Below are positions 43,030 through 52,245 of a stretch of 64,000 bases of DNA, piece by piece. Source of the DNA: Shewanella oneidensis MR-1 (GTDB taxonomy: Bacteria > Pseudomonadota > Gammaproteobacteria > Enterobacterales > Shewanellaceae); NCBI RefSeq assembly GCF_000146165.2, contig NC_004347.2, positions 496,001-560,000 on the forward strand, read 5' to 3'. Numbering within the stretch: the stretch's first letter is position 1; every line of letters starts with the position of its first letter. The notes beneath the pieces are model-generated. The model did no database searches and had not been told where the DNA came from. It saw only the letters and a list, made by a program, of their open reading frames with translations. Position numbers and translations under genes: made by a program.

Positions 43030-44388
43030 ATGAAGAAAACCATTATCGCCCAAACACTGTTTGGTTTGTTGAGCACGCTAGTGCTCGCTGCTGGACAGGT
43101 TTCCCAGGTTGTTGCAGCAAATTCAGTTTTACCAGCCCAAGCACCAATGGCTGTTGGCCCTTTATTGGCCGAAGGCGACCCATTCACCCCAGACACTCAA
43201 GCCTCACTTAATCAGTGGTTGCCTGAGTTACTCAAACAAATTAATCAGTTGCCGGAGGTCCAAGCACAAATTGCTCGGCAGCAACAGGCAGAGCTTGCCA
43301 TTGCGGCGGCGGATCGCGCCGTTTATAACCCTGAGCTTGGACTCAATTACCAAAATTCGGAAACCGATACCTACACCGTTGGCTTGAGCCAGACCTTAGA
43401 TTGGGGAGATAAGCGCGGCGTGGCAACTCGCCTTGCACAACTTGAAGCCCAAATTCTGTTAGCGGACATTCGCTTAGAGCGTAGCCAAATGTTGGCTGAG
43501 CGTTTATTGGCATTAGCCGAGCAGGCGCAAGGCCAAAAGGCACTGACCTTTGCAGAGCAGCAATTAAGGTTCACTCAAGCACAGCTCAATATTGCCGAGC
43601 AGCGTTTTGCAGCGGGAGATTTATCCGATGTTGAGTTGCAACTGCTTAAACTCGAACTGGCAAGCAATACCGCCGACTATGCCTTAGCCGAACAAGCAGC
43701 CTTAGTCGCCGAAGGTAAAGTGATTGAGTTACTTGGGGTTGATAAGCTCAAGTTTAGGGAGTTTATCTCTGAAATTGGCCAATTTGTGTCGATGATTTCA
43801 CCCAAGGCGGAATTACCTGCATTAACCAGTGCCCATCAACAGGTGTTGTTGGCTAAGGCGAATGCCTTGAAGGTCAAGGCGGATACGGCGGCCGATCCCA
43901 CCATCAACCTTGGCCTCGAACGGGAAGGCACTGACAACAAGCTCGGCATTGGTGTGGCTATTCCCTTGCAGGTTCGTAATAACTACAGTGAGTTACAGTC
44001 TGCTGCCGACAAAGGCATCGCCATCGCGGAGCAAAACTACCTTGCCCGTGAGCGAGTGCTAACGGCCAAACAGGCACAATTTAACAATGCCTTACCCCGC
44101 TTATTAGCACGTTATCAAGATTGGCGTGAGCGAGTTGAAGCCTCAGGAAGTAAAGCGGCTAAATCCTTAAGTGAACAGTGGCGTTCGGGTGATGTGAGTA
44201 CCAGTGAGTATTTACAAAGTCGGCGTCAGCTTGCGGCCAGTTATTTGGTGGGTTTAAACCTCGAAACGGCGATTTATCAGAGCTGGTTAACCTGGATGGG
44301 GGACAGCGGTCAACTGCAGCCTTTTATTGACAGCTTTCCATCCACTTCAACCACTAACGCCGTGCCAGCAAAGTCAATCGTGAGGTAA
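43030..44388 (+). CDS. czcC: CzcC-like outer membrane channel (TolC family)
   Basis: 452 residues from the ATG at 43030 (AGGA before it). Signal peptide (ends QVVAANS). Two TolC-like repeats of long coiled helices (QPEVQAQIARQQQAELAIAAADRAVYNPELGLNYQ; ALTFAEQQLRFTQAQLNIAEQRFAAGDLSDVELQLLKLEL; and the later copy ending WRSGDVSTSEYLQSRRQL). Forms the outer-membrane exit of the CzcCBA tripartite metal pump. 5 bp from czcB. Confidence 0.88.
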   Translation: MKKTIIAQTLFGLLSTLVLAAGQVSQVVAANSVLPAQAPMAVGPLLAEGDPFTPDTQASLNQWLPELLKQINQLPEVQAQIARQQQAELAIAAADRAVYNPELGLNYQNSETDTYTVGLSQTLDWGDKRGVATRLAQLEAQILLADIRLERSQMLAERLLALAEQAQGQKALTFAEQQLRFTQAQLNIAEQRFAAGDLSDVELQLLKLELASNTADYALAEQAALVAEGKVIELLGVDKLKFREFISEIGQFVSMISPKAELPALTSAHQQVLLAKANALKVKADTAADPTINLGLEREGTDNKLGIGVAIPLQVRNNYSELQSAADKGIAIAEQNYLARERVLTAKQAQFNNALPRLLARYQDWRERVEASGSKAAKSLSEQWRSGDVSTSEYLQSRRQLAASYLVGLNLETAIYQSWLTWMGDSGQLQPFIDSFPSTSTTNAVPAKSIVR

Positions 44389-44393
44389 CACTA

Positions 44394-45695
44394 ATGAATT
44401 CAACTACTCAGAAATCTTTTTTCCATTCTTTAGGCAATGTGTCTGCCACGGGCTTCACATCAGTGTTTACGCCTTCCCGTTTAGCGCTGGCGCTGATGCT
44501 CACCTCGTTAATCTTGATTGTGCCCACGCCTACGTTTGCTGGAGAAGGCCATGATCATGCTGCTGAAAAGCAGGTTAACAACACCGCTAAGAATACTGCT
44601 GTCGAGCAAGCACAGGATGATCATAGCGAGCAAGCATTAACCTTTACGCCTGCGCAGTTGGAGCTGGCGGGAATTCGCCTGTTACCCTTGAGCAGTGACA
44701 GCTTAAGTCTGACCAATTTAAACCTCGATGTTCGAGCGACGGCCACGTTAGTGGTTGACCGTGATAAAACGGCAACTTTAGCGCCACAGCTAGATGTGCG
44801 TGTTCAGGCGCGGCATGTGGTTCCTGGTCAAGAGGTGAAAAAAGGTGAACCCTTGCTCACCTTAGGCGGTGCAGAAGTGGCTAAGGCGCAGGCGGAATAT
44901 ATCAATGCGGCCGCAGAATGGAGCCGCGTGCGCCGTATGAGTGAAGGTGCAGTGAGCGTCAGCCGCAGAATGCAGGCTCAAGTCGATGCTGAGTTGAAGC
45001 GGGCAATTTTAGAGGCGATCAAAATGACCTCGGAGCAAATTCGTACCTTAGAGAGTAAGCCTGAAGCTATTGGCAGTTATCAATTGCTGGCGCCTATCGA
45101 TGGTCGTGTGCAACAGGATATCGCCATGCTAGGGCAAGTGTTTAGCGCAGGCACGCCATTAATGCAATTGACCGATGAGTCGCACCTTTGGGTGGAAGCT
45201 CAGCTAACGCCAGCTCAGGCGGTCAATGTGAAGGTAGGCGCCCCAGCCTTGATCCAAGTGGGAGATAACACCTTAGCAGGCAAGATTATCGGCCGCTCCC
45301 ACGAGTTGGATAGCGTAACACGCACTGAGCAAGTGTTAGTCAGCATGCCAAACCCTGATCATATCTTGCATGCGGGGCAATTTGCTGAGTTGTACTTTGC
45401 TGATGCCTCTCAAAACATCGCCGTGGCAAGTGGATCAGGCGCCTCATCGGGAATTGTACTGCCCGATGCGGCATTAACCCGCAGCGGTGATGGTGATTGG
45501 CAGATCTTTATTCAAGATGAAGATGGTTTTGAAGCCATTGAGGTGGAGCTGGTGCAGCGTCAACGCGGCTTGAGTTTAGTGCGCGGCAGTGAGCTGGATA
45601 AAGCGCGGCAGGCACAGTTAAAAGTGGTGGTAGAAGGCGCGTTCTTCTTGGCGTCAGAGCAGGCTAAGGCAGGTTTTGATATTCATGCCCACTAA
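44394..45695 (+). CDS. czcB: CzcB-like membrane fusion protein
   Basis: 433 residues. Export segment (LALALMLTSLILIVPTPTFA), His-rich start of the mature protein (EGHDHAAEKQ), barrel-sandwich halves (APQLDVRVQARHVVPGQEVKKGEPLLTL and YQLLAPIDGRVQQDIAMLGQVFSAG) with a helical hairpin between, then LWVEAQLTPAQAVNVKVG. It joins CzcA to CzcC and, in the family, hands metal to the pump. It ends in FDIHAH. Confidence 0.9.
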   Translation: MNSTTQKSFFHSLGNVSATGFTSVFTPSRLALALMLTSLILIVPTPTFAGEGHDHAAEKQVNNTAKNTAVEQAQDDHSEQALTFTPAQLELAGIRLLPLSSDSLSLTNLNLDVRATATLVVDRDKTATLAPQLDVRVQARHVVPGQEVKKGEPLLTLGGAEVAKAQAEYINAAAEWSRVRRMSEGAVSVSRRMQAQVDAELKRAILEAIKMTSEQIRTLESKPEAIGSYQLLAPIDGRVQQDIAMLGQVFSAGTPLMQLTDESHLWVEAQLTPAQAVNVKVGAPALIQVGDNTLAGKIIGRSHELDSVTRTEQVLVSMPNPDHILHAGQFAELYFADASQNIAVASGSGASSGIVLPDAALTRSGDGDWQIFIQDEDGFEAIEVELVQRQRGLSLVRGSELDKARQAQLKVVVEGAFFLASEQAKAGFDIHAH

Positions 45696-45742
45696 CGGTG
45701 ATGCCTATTACTGTGTCTATGGCTCACGCTTAAGGAATTCTT

Positions 45743-48700
45743 ATGTTGCAAAAAGCAATCGAAGCCGCGATTAAAAATCGGCTATTAGTGGTGTTGGCGC
45801 TGCTGGCGGCGGTCGCTGCCAGTGTGGCCATGTTGCCCAAATTGAATCTCGATGCCTTTCCCGATGTCACCAACGTGCAAGTGACCATCAATACCGAGGC
45901 CGAAGGTTTGGCTGCTGAAGAGGTGGAGAAACTCATCAGTTATCCGGTCGAATCGGCCATGTATGCTTTGCCAGCGGTGACTGAAGTACGTTCGTTATCG
46001 CGCACAGGCTTGTCCATTGTGACGGTCGTCTTTGCCGAGGGCACGGATATTTACTTTGCCCGTCAGCAAGTGTTTGAGCAGTTACAGGCGGCGCGGGAGA
46101 TGATCCCAAGCGGGGTGGGTGTGCCAGAAATTGGCCCTAACACCTCAGGATTGGGGCAGATTTATCAGTATATTTTGCGGGCAGATCCAAGTGCAGGCAT
46201 CAATGCCGCCGAGCTGCGAAGTCTTAACGACTACCTCGTCAAACTTATCTTGATGCCCGTTGGTGGGGTGACCGATGTGTTATCTTTTGGCGGCGAAGTT
46301 CGCCAATATCAGGTGCAGGTCGACCCTAATAAGTTGCGTGCCTATGGCTTGTCGATGGCGCAGGTGAGTGAGGCGCTCGAGAGCAATAATCGTAACGCTG
46401 GTGGCTGGTTTATGGACCAAGGCCAAGAGCAATTAGTGGTGCGGGGTTATGGCATGTTGCCCGCCGGAGAGGCAGGACTTGCCTCGATTGCCCAAATTCC
46501 ACTAACGGAAGTGCGTGGCACACCCGTGCGAGTGGGGGATATCGCTAAGGTCGATTTTGGTAGTGAAATCCGCGTGGGCGCTGTGACGATGACGCGCCGC
46601 GATGAGGCGGGTCAGGCGCAAGCGCTAGGTGAAGTGGTTGCGGGTGTGGTGCTTAAACGCATGGGCGCCAACACGAAAGCGACCATCGATGATATTGATG
46701 CGCGGATTAATCTGATTGAACAGGCGCTGCCCAAGGGCGTGTCCTTTGAGGTGTTTTACGACCAAGCAGATTTGGTGGATAAAGCCGTAGCCACGGTGCG
46801 CGATGCGCTGTTAATGGCCTTTGTGTTTATTGTGGTTATCTTGGCGCTGTTCCTTGTGAATATTCGCGCCACCTTGCTGGTGCTACTGTCGATTCCCGTT
46901 TCTATTGGTTTGGCGCTGATGGTGATGTCCTACTATGGCCTTTCTGCCAACCTGATGTCCCTTGGCGGTTTGGCGGTGGCCATTGGTATGTTGGTCGATG
47001 GCTCTGTGGTGATGGTTGAGAATATTTTCAAGCATTTAACTCAGCCGGATCGCCGCCATTTAACACAGGCCAGAGCGCGTGCCGATGGTGAAGCCGACCC
47101 GTACCATGGTGATGAGGATGGTGGTGTTAACGCTGATGATGACGATCATCAGGGGAATATGGCTGTGCGGATTATGTTGGCAGCTAAAGAAGTGTGTAGT
47201 CCTATCTTCTTCGCAACGGCGATTATTATTGTGGTGTTTGCACCACTATTTGCCCTGGAAGGCGTAGAAGGTAAGCTGTTTCAGCCGATGGCCGTCAGCA
47301 TTATTTTGGCGATGATTTCAGCTTTGCTAGTGGCGTTAATTGCGGTGCCAGCCTTGGCGGTATATCTGTTTAAACGTGGGGTTGTGCTCAAAGAAAGTGT
47401 GATCTTAAGGCCGCTGGATAACGCATATCGCAAACTGCTCAGTGCAACGCTAGCGCGCCCTAAAATGGTGGTACTCAGTGCGGTTATTATGTTTGTCATG
47501 AGTATGGCATTACTGCCTAGACTCGGCACCGAGTTTGTGCCCGAGTTAGAGGAAGGCACGATTAACCTGAGGGTCACGTTAGCACCAACCGCCAGCCTTG
47601 GCACCTCTTTGGATGTCGCGCCCAAACTTGAGGCTTTGCTGCTGCAATTCCCCGAGGTGGAATATGCCTTAAGCCGCATCGGTGCGCCTGAATTAGGTGG
47701 CGATCCTGAGCCTGTGAGCAATATCGAAATTTATATTGGTCTTAAACCTATCGAAGAGTGGCAATCGGCTAGCTCGCGTTTAGCGCTGCAACGGCTGATG
47801 GAAGAAAAACTCAGTGTCTTTCCTGGTCTATTGCTGACCTTCTCACAACCGATTGCGACTCGAGTTGATGAGTTACTCTCTGGGGTGAAGGCGCAGTTAG
47901 CGATTAAACTCTTTGGTCCCGATCTCGCTGTGTTGTCGGACAAGGGCCAAGTGCTCACCGATCTGGTGGCGAAAATCCCCGGTGCAGTAGATGTGTCTCT
48001 CGAGCAGGTGAGTGGTGAAGCGCAGTTGGTGGTGCGCCCCGATCGCTCGCAACTCGCCCGTTATGGCATCAGTGTCGATCAGGTGATGACACTCGTGAGC
48101 CAAGGTATTGGTGGCGCCAGTGCCGGACAAGTGATCGATGGTAACGCCAGATACGACATTAATTTACGCCTTGCCGCCGAGTTTCGCAGCAGTCCGGATG
48201 TGATTAAGGATTTGCTGTTGAGTGGCACTAATGGCGCAATTGTGCGCTTAGGTGAGGTGGCCAGCGTTGAAGTGGAAATGGCGCCGCCGAATATTCGCCG
48301 TGACGATGTGCAGCGCCGAGTGGTGGTGCAAGCGAACGTGGCAGGGCGTGATATGGGTTCAATAGTGAATGATATCTACGCGCTAGTGCCAAAGGCCGAT
48401 TTGCCTGCTGGATATACCGTGATTGTGGGTGGGCAGTATGAGAACCAACAGCGGGCACAGCAAAAGCTGATGTTGGTGGTGCCAGTCTCTATCGCTTTGA
48501 TCGCACTGTTGTTGTACTTCTCCTTTGGGGCGGTTAAGCAGGTACTGCTAATTATGGCGAACGTGCCGCTTGCGCTCATCGGTGGCATTGTGGCGCTGTT
48601 TGTCAGCGGCACTTATCTGTCGGTGCCAAGCTCCATTGGTTTTATTACTCTGTTTGGGGTGGCAGTTCTCAACGGTGTGGTATTAGTGGATTCGATTAAC

Positions 48701-48970
48701 CAACGCAGGCAAAGCGGTGAGTCGCTCTATGATTCTGTATATGAAGGAACCGTTGGTCGTTTGCGCCCGGTGTTGATGACGGCATTGACCTCCGCCTTAG
48801 GGTTAATTCCGATCTTAGTATCATCGGGCGTGGGTAGTGAAATCCAAAAACCGCTGGCGGTGGTGATCATTGGCGGTTTGTTTAGCTCAACGGCGTTGAC
48901 GTTATTGGTATTGCCGACGTTATACCGCTGGTTATACCGACGCGATAAACGTATCGATGAGCTAGGTTAG
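45743..48970 (+). CDS. czcA: CzcA-like heavy-metal RND efflux pump
   Basis: 1075 residues, 12 TM segments in two halves with two large periplasmic loops. The proton-relay region in TM4 reads GGLAVAIGMLVDGSVVMVENIFKHL, the heavy-metal RND pattern with the Asp and Glu kept. Just after it a cytoplasmic loop has an acidic, His-bearing insert (about 447-473: DGEADPYHGDEDGGVNADDDDH). GTEFVPELEEGTINLR and IATRVDELLSGVKAQLAIKLFG are family hallmarks. Exports divalent cations (Co/Zn/Cd/Ni group) using the proton gradient. The metal is not certain. Confidence 0.93.
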   Translation: MLQKAIEAAIKNRLLVVLALLAAVAASVAMLPKLNLDAFPDVTNVQVTINTEAEGLAAEEVEKLISYPVESAMYALPAVTEVRSLSRTGLSIVTVVFAEGTDIYFARQQVFEQLQAAREMIPSGVGVPEIGPNTSGLGQIYQYILRADPSAGINAAELRSLNDYLVKLILMPVGGVTDVLSFGGEVRQYQVQVDPNKLRAYGLSMAQVSEALESNNRNAGGWFMDQGQEQLVVRGYGMLPAGEAGLASIAQIPLTEVRGTPVRVGDIAKVDFGSEIRVGAVTMTRRDEAGQAQALGEVVAGVVLKRMGANTKATIDDIDARINLIEQALPKGVSFEVFYDQADLVDKAVATVRDALLMAFVFIVVILALFLVNIRATLLVLLSIPVSIGLALMVMSYYGLSANLMSLGGLAVAIGMLVDGSVVMVENIFKHLTQPDRRHLTQARARADGEADPYHGDEDGGVNADDDDHQGNMAVRIMLAAKEVCSPIFFATAIIIVVFAPLFALEGVEGKLFQPMAVSIILAMISALLVALIAVPALAVYLFKRGVVLKESVILRPLDNAYRKLLSATLARPKMVVLSAVIMFVMSMALLPRLGTEFVPELEEGTINLRVTLAPTASLGTSLDVAPKLEALLLQFPEVEYALSRIGAPELGGDPEPVSNIEIYIGLKPIEEWQSASSRLALQRLMEEKLSVFPGLLLTFSQPIATRVDELLSGVKAQLAIKLFGPDLAVLSDKGQVLTDLVAKIPGAVDVSLEQVSGEAQLVVRPDRSQLARYGISVDQVMTLVSQGIGGASAGQVIDGNARYDINLRLAAEFRSSPDVIKDLLLSGTNGAIVRLGEVASVEVEMAPPNIRRDDVQRRVVVQANVAGRDMGSIVNDIYALVPKADLPAGYTVIVGGQYENQQRAQQKLMLVVPVSIALIALLLYFSFGAVKQVLLIMANVPLALIGGIVALFVSGTYLSVPSSIGFITLFGVAVLNGVVLVDSINQRRQSGESLYDSVYEGTVGRLRPVLMTALTSALGLIPILVSSGVGSEIQKPLAVVIIGGLFSSTALTLLVLPTLYRWLYRRDKRIDELG

Positions 48971-49137
48971 TCAGAAAATAACGGTTTACAGGGGCAATGT
49001 ACGCTGTTTCGGGTGATTGCCCTGGTGAAAGACTCCATTATTCTCCTGACTAAAAGTCCAAAAATCAGCGAGCTATAGTGCTCAATATAGGCTAGGCTTA
49101 GTATCTGTATTAAGTATAAGTATCTCTGGAGAGCATT

Positions 49138-49461
49138 ATGATCGCAGTCATTTTTGAAGTCGTTCCCACAAAAGAAGGAAGGGAAGAATATCTGCACGTA
49201 GCCGCCGAAATGCGTCAGTATTTAGAAGGTCGCAAAGGACTGATTTCGATTGAGCGATTTCAGAGCTTAACCGATGAGGGCAAGGTGCTCAGTCTATCGT
49301 TTTGGGAAGATATGGCGTCTATCACCCAATGGCGCAATCAAATGGCCCATAGCATTGCTGAGCAAACTGGGATTGTGCCATGTCTGTTTAACGCTTATCG
49401 CATTCGTGTCGCTGAAGTGGTGCAAGACTATAGTGAAACTTTGCATGAGGCCGCCGAGTAA
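49138..49461 (+). CDS. Antibiotic-biosynthesis-monooxygenase (ABM) fold protein
   Basis: 107 residues. A ferredoxin-like ABM domain: MIAVIFEVVPTKEGREEYLHVAAEMRQYLEGRKGLISIERFQSL...LSLSFWEDMASITQWRNQMAHSIAEQ. Members are small haem- or quinone-acting oxygenases or just ligand binders. SD GGAGAG. A terminator follows. A second ABM protein lies at 54521 but is not close in sequence. Confidence 0.85.
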   Translation: MIAVIFEVVPTKEGREEYLHVAAEMRQYLEGRKGLISIERFQSLTDEGKVLSLSFWEDMASITQWRNQMAHSIAEQTGIVPCLFNAYRIRVAEVVQDYSETLHEAAE

Positions 49462-49484
49462 CCGAGACTTGAGTGGTTAAAAAC

Positions 49485-49512
49485 AAAACCCATCGAAGTC
49501 GATGGGTTTTTT
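49485..49512. terminator. Bidirectional terminator between the ABM gene and mscL
   Basis: AAAACCCATCG (49485-49495), loop AAGT, CGATGGGTTTT then more T. It serves both convergent genes. Confidence 0.85.
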
Positions 49513-49546
49513 ATGCTCAACAATCTGCCTAAGTGAGTTTTAAGGC

Positions 49547-49957
49547 TTATTTTTCCTGTTGTGCTTTGAGCAGATCGCGGATCTCCGATAACAGTTCTTG
49601 ATCTTTGGTTGGTGCTGGTGACGCCGGAGGCGCTTCTTCTTGTTTACGTTTTAAGCTGTTAATGGCCTTTAGGCCCATAAAAATCGCGAAGGCGATAATC
49701 GTAAAGTCGATAACGGTTTGGATAAATTTACCGTAGGCAATCACGACCGCTGGTGCATCACCTTGGGCGGCGAGCAGCACAACGCTCAGATCACTGAAAT
49801 TTACACCACCTAAGATAATCCCAATTGGCGGCATAATGATATCGGCGACAAAGGATGAGACTATCTTGCCAAATGCGGCACCAATGATAATACCCACCGC
49901 CATATCGATTACGTTGCCACGGGACGCAAAAGCCTTGAACTCTTGAATTAAGCTCAT
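49547..49957 (-). CDS. mscL: Large-conductance mechanosensitive channel MscL
   Basis: 136 residues, standard length. [46 protein letters not shown] holds the N-terminal helix and pore-lining TM1 with its Gly/Ala packing. TM2 is [24 protein letters not shown], and the C-terminal helix ends [12 protein letters not shown]. Opens at high membrane tension to save cells from osmotic shock. SD GGAGGAAA. Intact. Confidence 0.97.
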   Translation of the reverse strand: MSLIQEFKAFASRGNVIDMAVGIIIGAAFGKIVSSFVADIIMPPIGIILGGVNFSDLSVVLLAAQGDAPAVVIAYGKFIQTVIDFTIIAFAIFMGLKAINSLKRKQEEAPPASPAPTKDQELLSEIRDLLKAQQEK

Positions 49958-50161
49958 TAGGTTTCCTCCGAAAATAGGATTAAATGTTAAATTTTATTGT
50001 GTTAAATGTATCAGGAAAACCTTAGGGGCTTTTGCTGCCTGCTACCTAGTCAAGCTTATAGGGGCTTAAGGTTTAAGGCAATTCTGAGATTAAGGATTTA
50101 TCCTGCACAGGCTGATTTCGCACTATCAAGGTTACAATTGTTAAGTTTGGCGTGAATTAGC

Positions 50162-51094
50162 TTATCTTTGCTGGTCAATAAATTCTGGCACTTCCAATAC
50201 CTGTGATCCCCAACGTTTAAACAAGGCTGCATAGATAAACTCGATAAAGACACGATACTTGCGTGGTAAATAGGCACGCTTGGGATAGCTGAGTACCACT
50301 TTGGTTTGCACCATTGGATAATCGTCAAGGAGAGGTACCAAATAACCTTTCTCTACAGCTTCTTGTGCAATAATCGATGGCACCGCCGTAATACCCAGCC
50401 CCGCAATGGCCGCTTCGCGGGCGATGGTGACATTATTCACGGTTAATTGCGTCACAGGTTCAATCACCACCCAAGATTTGCCATCAAATAACTTCCAGGC
50501 TCCCTCAATGTGGGCTGACTGTAAGCGAATCGCTTTATGTTTTGCTAAATCCTGAGGCACTTTTGGCGTGCCATGTTCGGCTAAATATTTGGGACTGGCC
50601 ATTAAGGATTTATAGGCATTAACCAAGGAATAGCTCTGAAGACGGCTATCGTGGGAATCGGCAATTTGGAACAGTAGATCGATACCTTCTTCTATCACAT
50701 CGACTTTGCGATTAGTGAGTTCTGCATCAATGGTGATATCAGGGTAAAGCGTTAAAAACTTGGCAAAAATCGGACCGAGAAACAATTGCCCTAATTCGAT
50801 AGGACAGACAATTTTTAGGTTGCCTTTGATTAATTGCTGGTGGGCACTGAGCTGATTTTCGGCGCTTTGAAGATCACTTAAGATCTTGTTGATTCGATTG
50901 TAATAACTTGAGCCAGCCTCGGTGAGTTTAAGGGCACGAGTGGTGCGGAATAACAACTGAGTACCCGTATCGGCCTCAAGTTCGGCAATTTTGCGACTGA
51001 CCGTCGCCTTAGTCAGTCCGAGGGCTTTGGCGGCGCCCGTAAAGCTACCTTGCTCGACGACCTGAGCAAATATCTGCACGCGATTGAGATCCAT
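50162..51094 (-). CDS. LysR-family regulator of the EmrAB-like pump
   Basis: 310 residues. HTH MDLNRVQIFAQVVEQGSFTGAAKALGLTKATVSRKIAELEADTG; substrate domain (NLKIVCPIELGQLFLGPIFAKF; LFQIADSHDS). Divergent from the HlyD/EmrA-like gene at 51192 with 97 bp between, so it most likely controls it in answer to a small molecule. Confidence 0.9.
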   Translation of the reverse strand: MDLNRVQIFAQVVEQGSFTGAAKALGLTKATVSRKIAELEADTGTQLLFRTTRALKLTEAGSSYYNRINKILSDLQSAENQLSAHQQLIKGNLKIVCPIELGQLFLGPIFAKFLTLYPDITIDAELTNRKVDVIEEGIDLLFQIADSHDSRLQSYSLVNAYKSLMASPKYLAEHGTPKVPQDLAKHKAIRLQSAHIEGAWKLFDGKSWVVIEPVTQLTVNNVTIAREAAIAGLGITAVPSIIAQEAVEKGYLVPLLDDYPMVQTKVVLSYPKRAYLPRKYRVFIEFIYAALFKRWGSQVLEVPEFIDQQR

Positions 51095-51191
51095 GATTGT
51101 TACACCAGTGAAACAGTGGGTTGATTTTTAGCTATCTAATAAACTTGGTGAGACAGTAGTACACTAGGACTCACTAATCAAGGAGTCATTC

Positions 51192-52244
51192 ATGTCCAAA
51201 AGTAAACTCATCATCGCCGCGCCATTATTACTCGCAGCCATCGCGGGTGTCGGTTATTACTGGTGGACTTAAGTTCGTTTTATTGAAACGACAGATAATG
51301 CCTATGTTGAGGCTGATATCTCCCATGTGAGTGTAAAAGTGCCGGGTTATGTCGTTTTATCGGATGTGACCGATAACCAGCACGTACGCAAAGGTGAGTT
51401 ATTAGCCCAGCTCGAAGATAACCAGTTTATCGCTAAAGTAAACCAAGCCGAGGCGTCACTCGCTAGTGCTAAAGCCGATCTACAGACCTTAGCCGCCAAG
51501 GTGGAGTTACAGCATGCGCTGATCAGCCAAGCGAGCGCCGCAGTGGTCGCAGCGAAGGCGGATAACATCCGTGCAGAGCAGCAGTTAAGTCGTGCCAAAA
51601 AGTTAAAGGTCAGCAATTACAGCTCGCAAGACGATGTCGACCAATTGCAAGCGGGGTTTGATGCTGCTGCGGCGCACCTCGATGAAGCCAAGGCACTGCT
51701 GGTGGCGAAACAACGCGAACTTGCCGTGTTTAATGCCCAGCTTAATCAAGCCCGTTCCGTGGTTGAACAGGCCGATGCTACATTGGCGCTGGCTAATATC
51801 CAACTTAATGATACCCGCGTGACAGCGCCCTTTTCTGGGGTGATAGGTAAACGCGGTGCGATGGTGGGGCAGTATGTGCAGCCCGGCCAAGCTCTCTACA
51901 GTTTGGTTCCGGATGGGGCTGTGTGGATCACGGCGAACTTTAAAGAAACCCAGATCCAACATATGCAACCCGGACAAGTGGTACAGGTGAGTCTCGATGC
52001 GTTTCCCGACAAGACCTTTACTGGTGTTATCGATAGCCTGTCTCCGGCATCCGGAGCCAAATTTAGTTTACTGCCCGCCGAAAATGCTACGGGTAACTTC
52101 ACTAAAATTGTGCAACGTATTCCGGTGCGGATCCGTTTAGAGTTAACTGAAGATGCTCGGATCGTGCCCGGCTTAAGTGCGGTGGTGAAGGTTGATACTT
52201 CATCCCATCCAACGGCTGCGATAGCAGCGACTTTAGGTCGTTAA
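51192..52244 (+). pseudogene. EmrA/HlyD-like membrane fusion protein with an in-frame stop
   Basis: From the ATG at 51192 the frame gives the N-terminal inner-membrane anchor (KLIIAAPLLLAAIAGVGYYWWT) and then TAA at 51270-51272. Right after it the same frame goes on as VRFIETTDNAYVEADISHVSVKVPGYVVLSDVTDNQHVRKGELL, the usual start of the EmrA barrel, through a long helical hairpin (about 51420-51790) to 52244. One base change (for example GAA to TAA) would explain it. Translation could restart at the GTG at 51327, but without the membrane anchor. The remaining 350-codon frame is otherwise intact, so the change is recent. Confidence 0.88.
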
Positions 52245-52245
52245 G

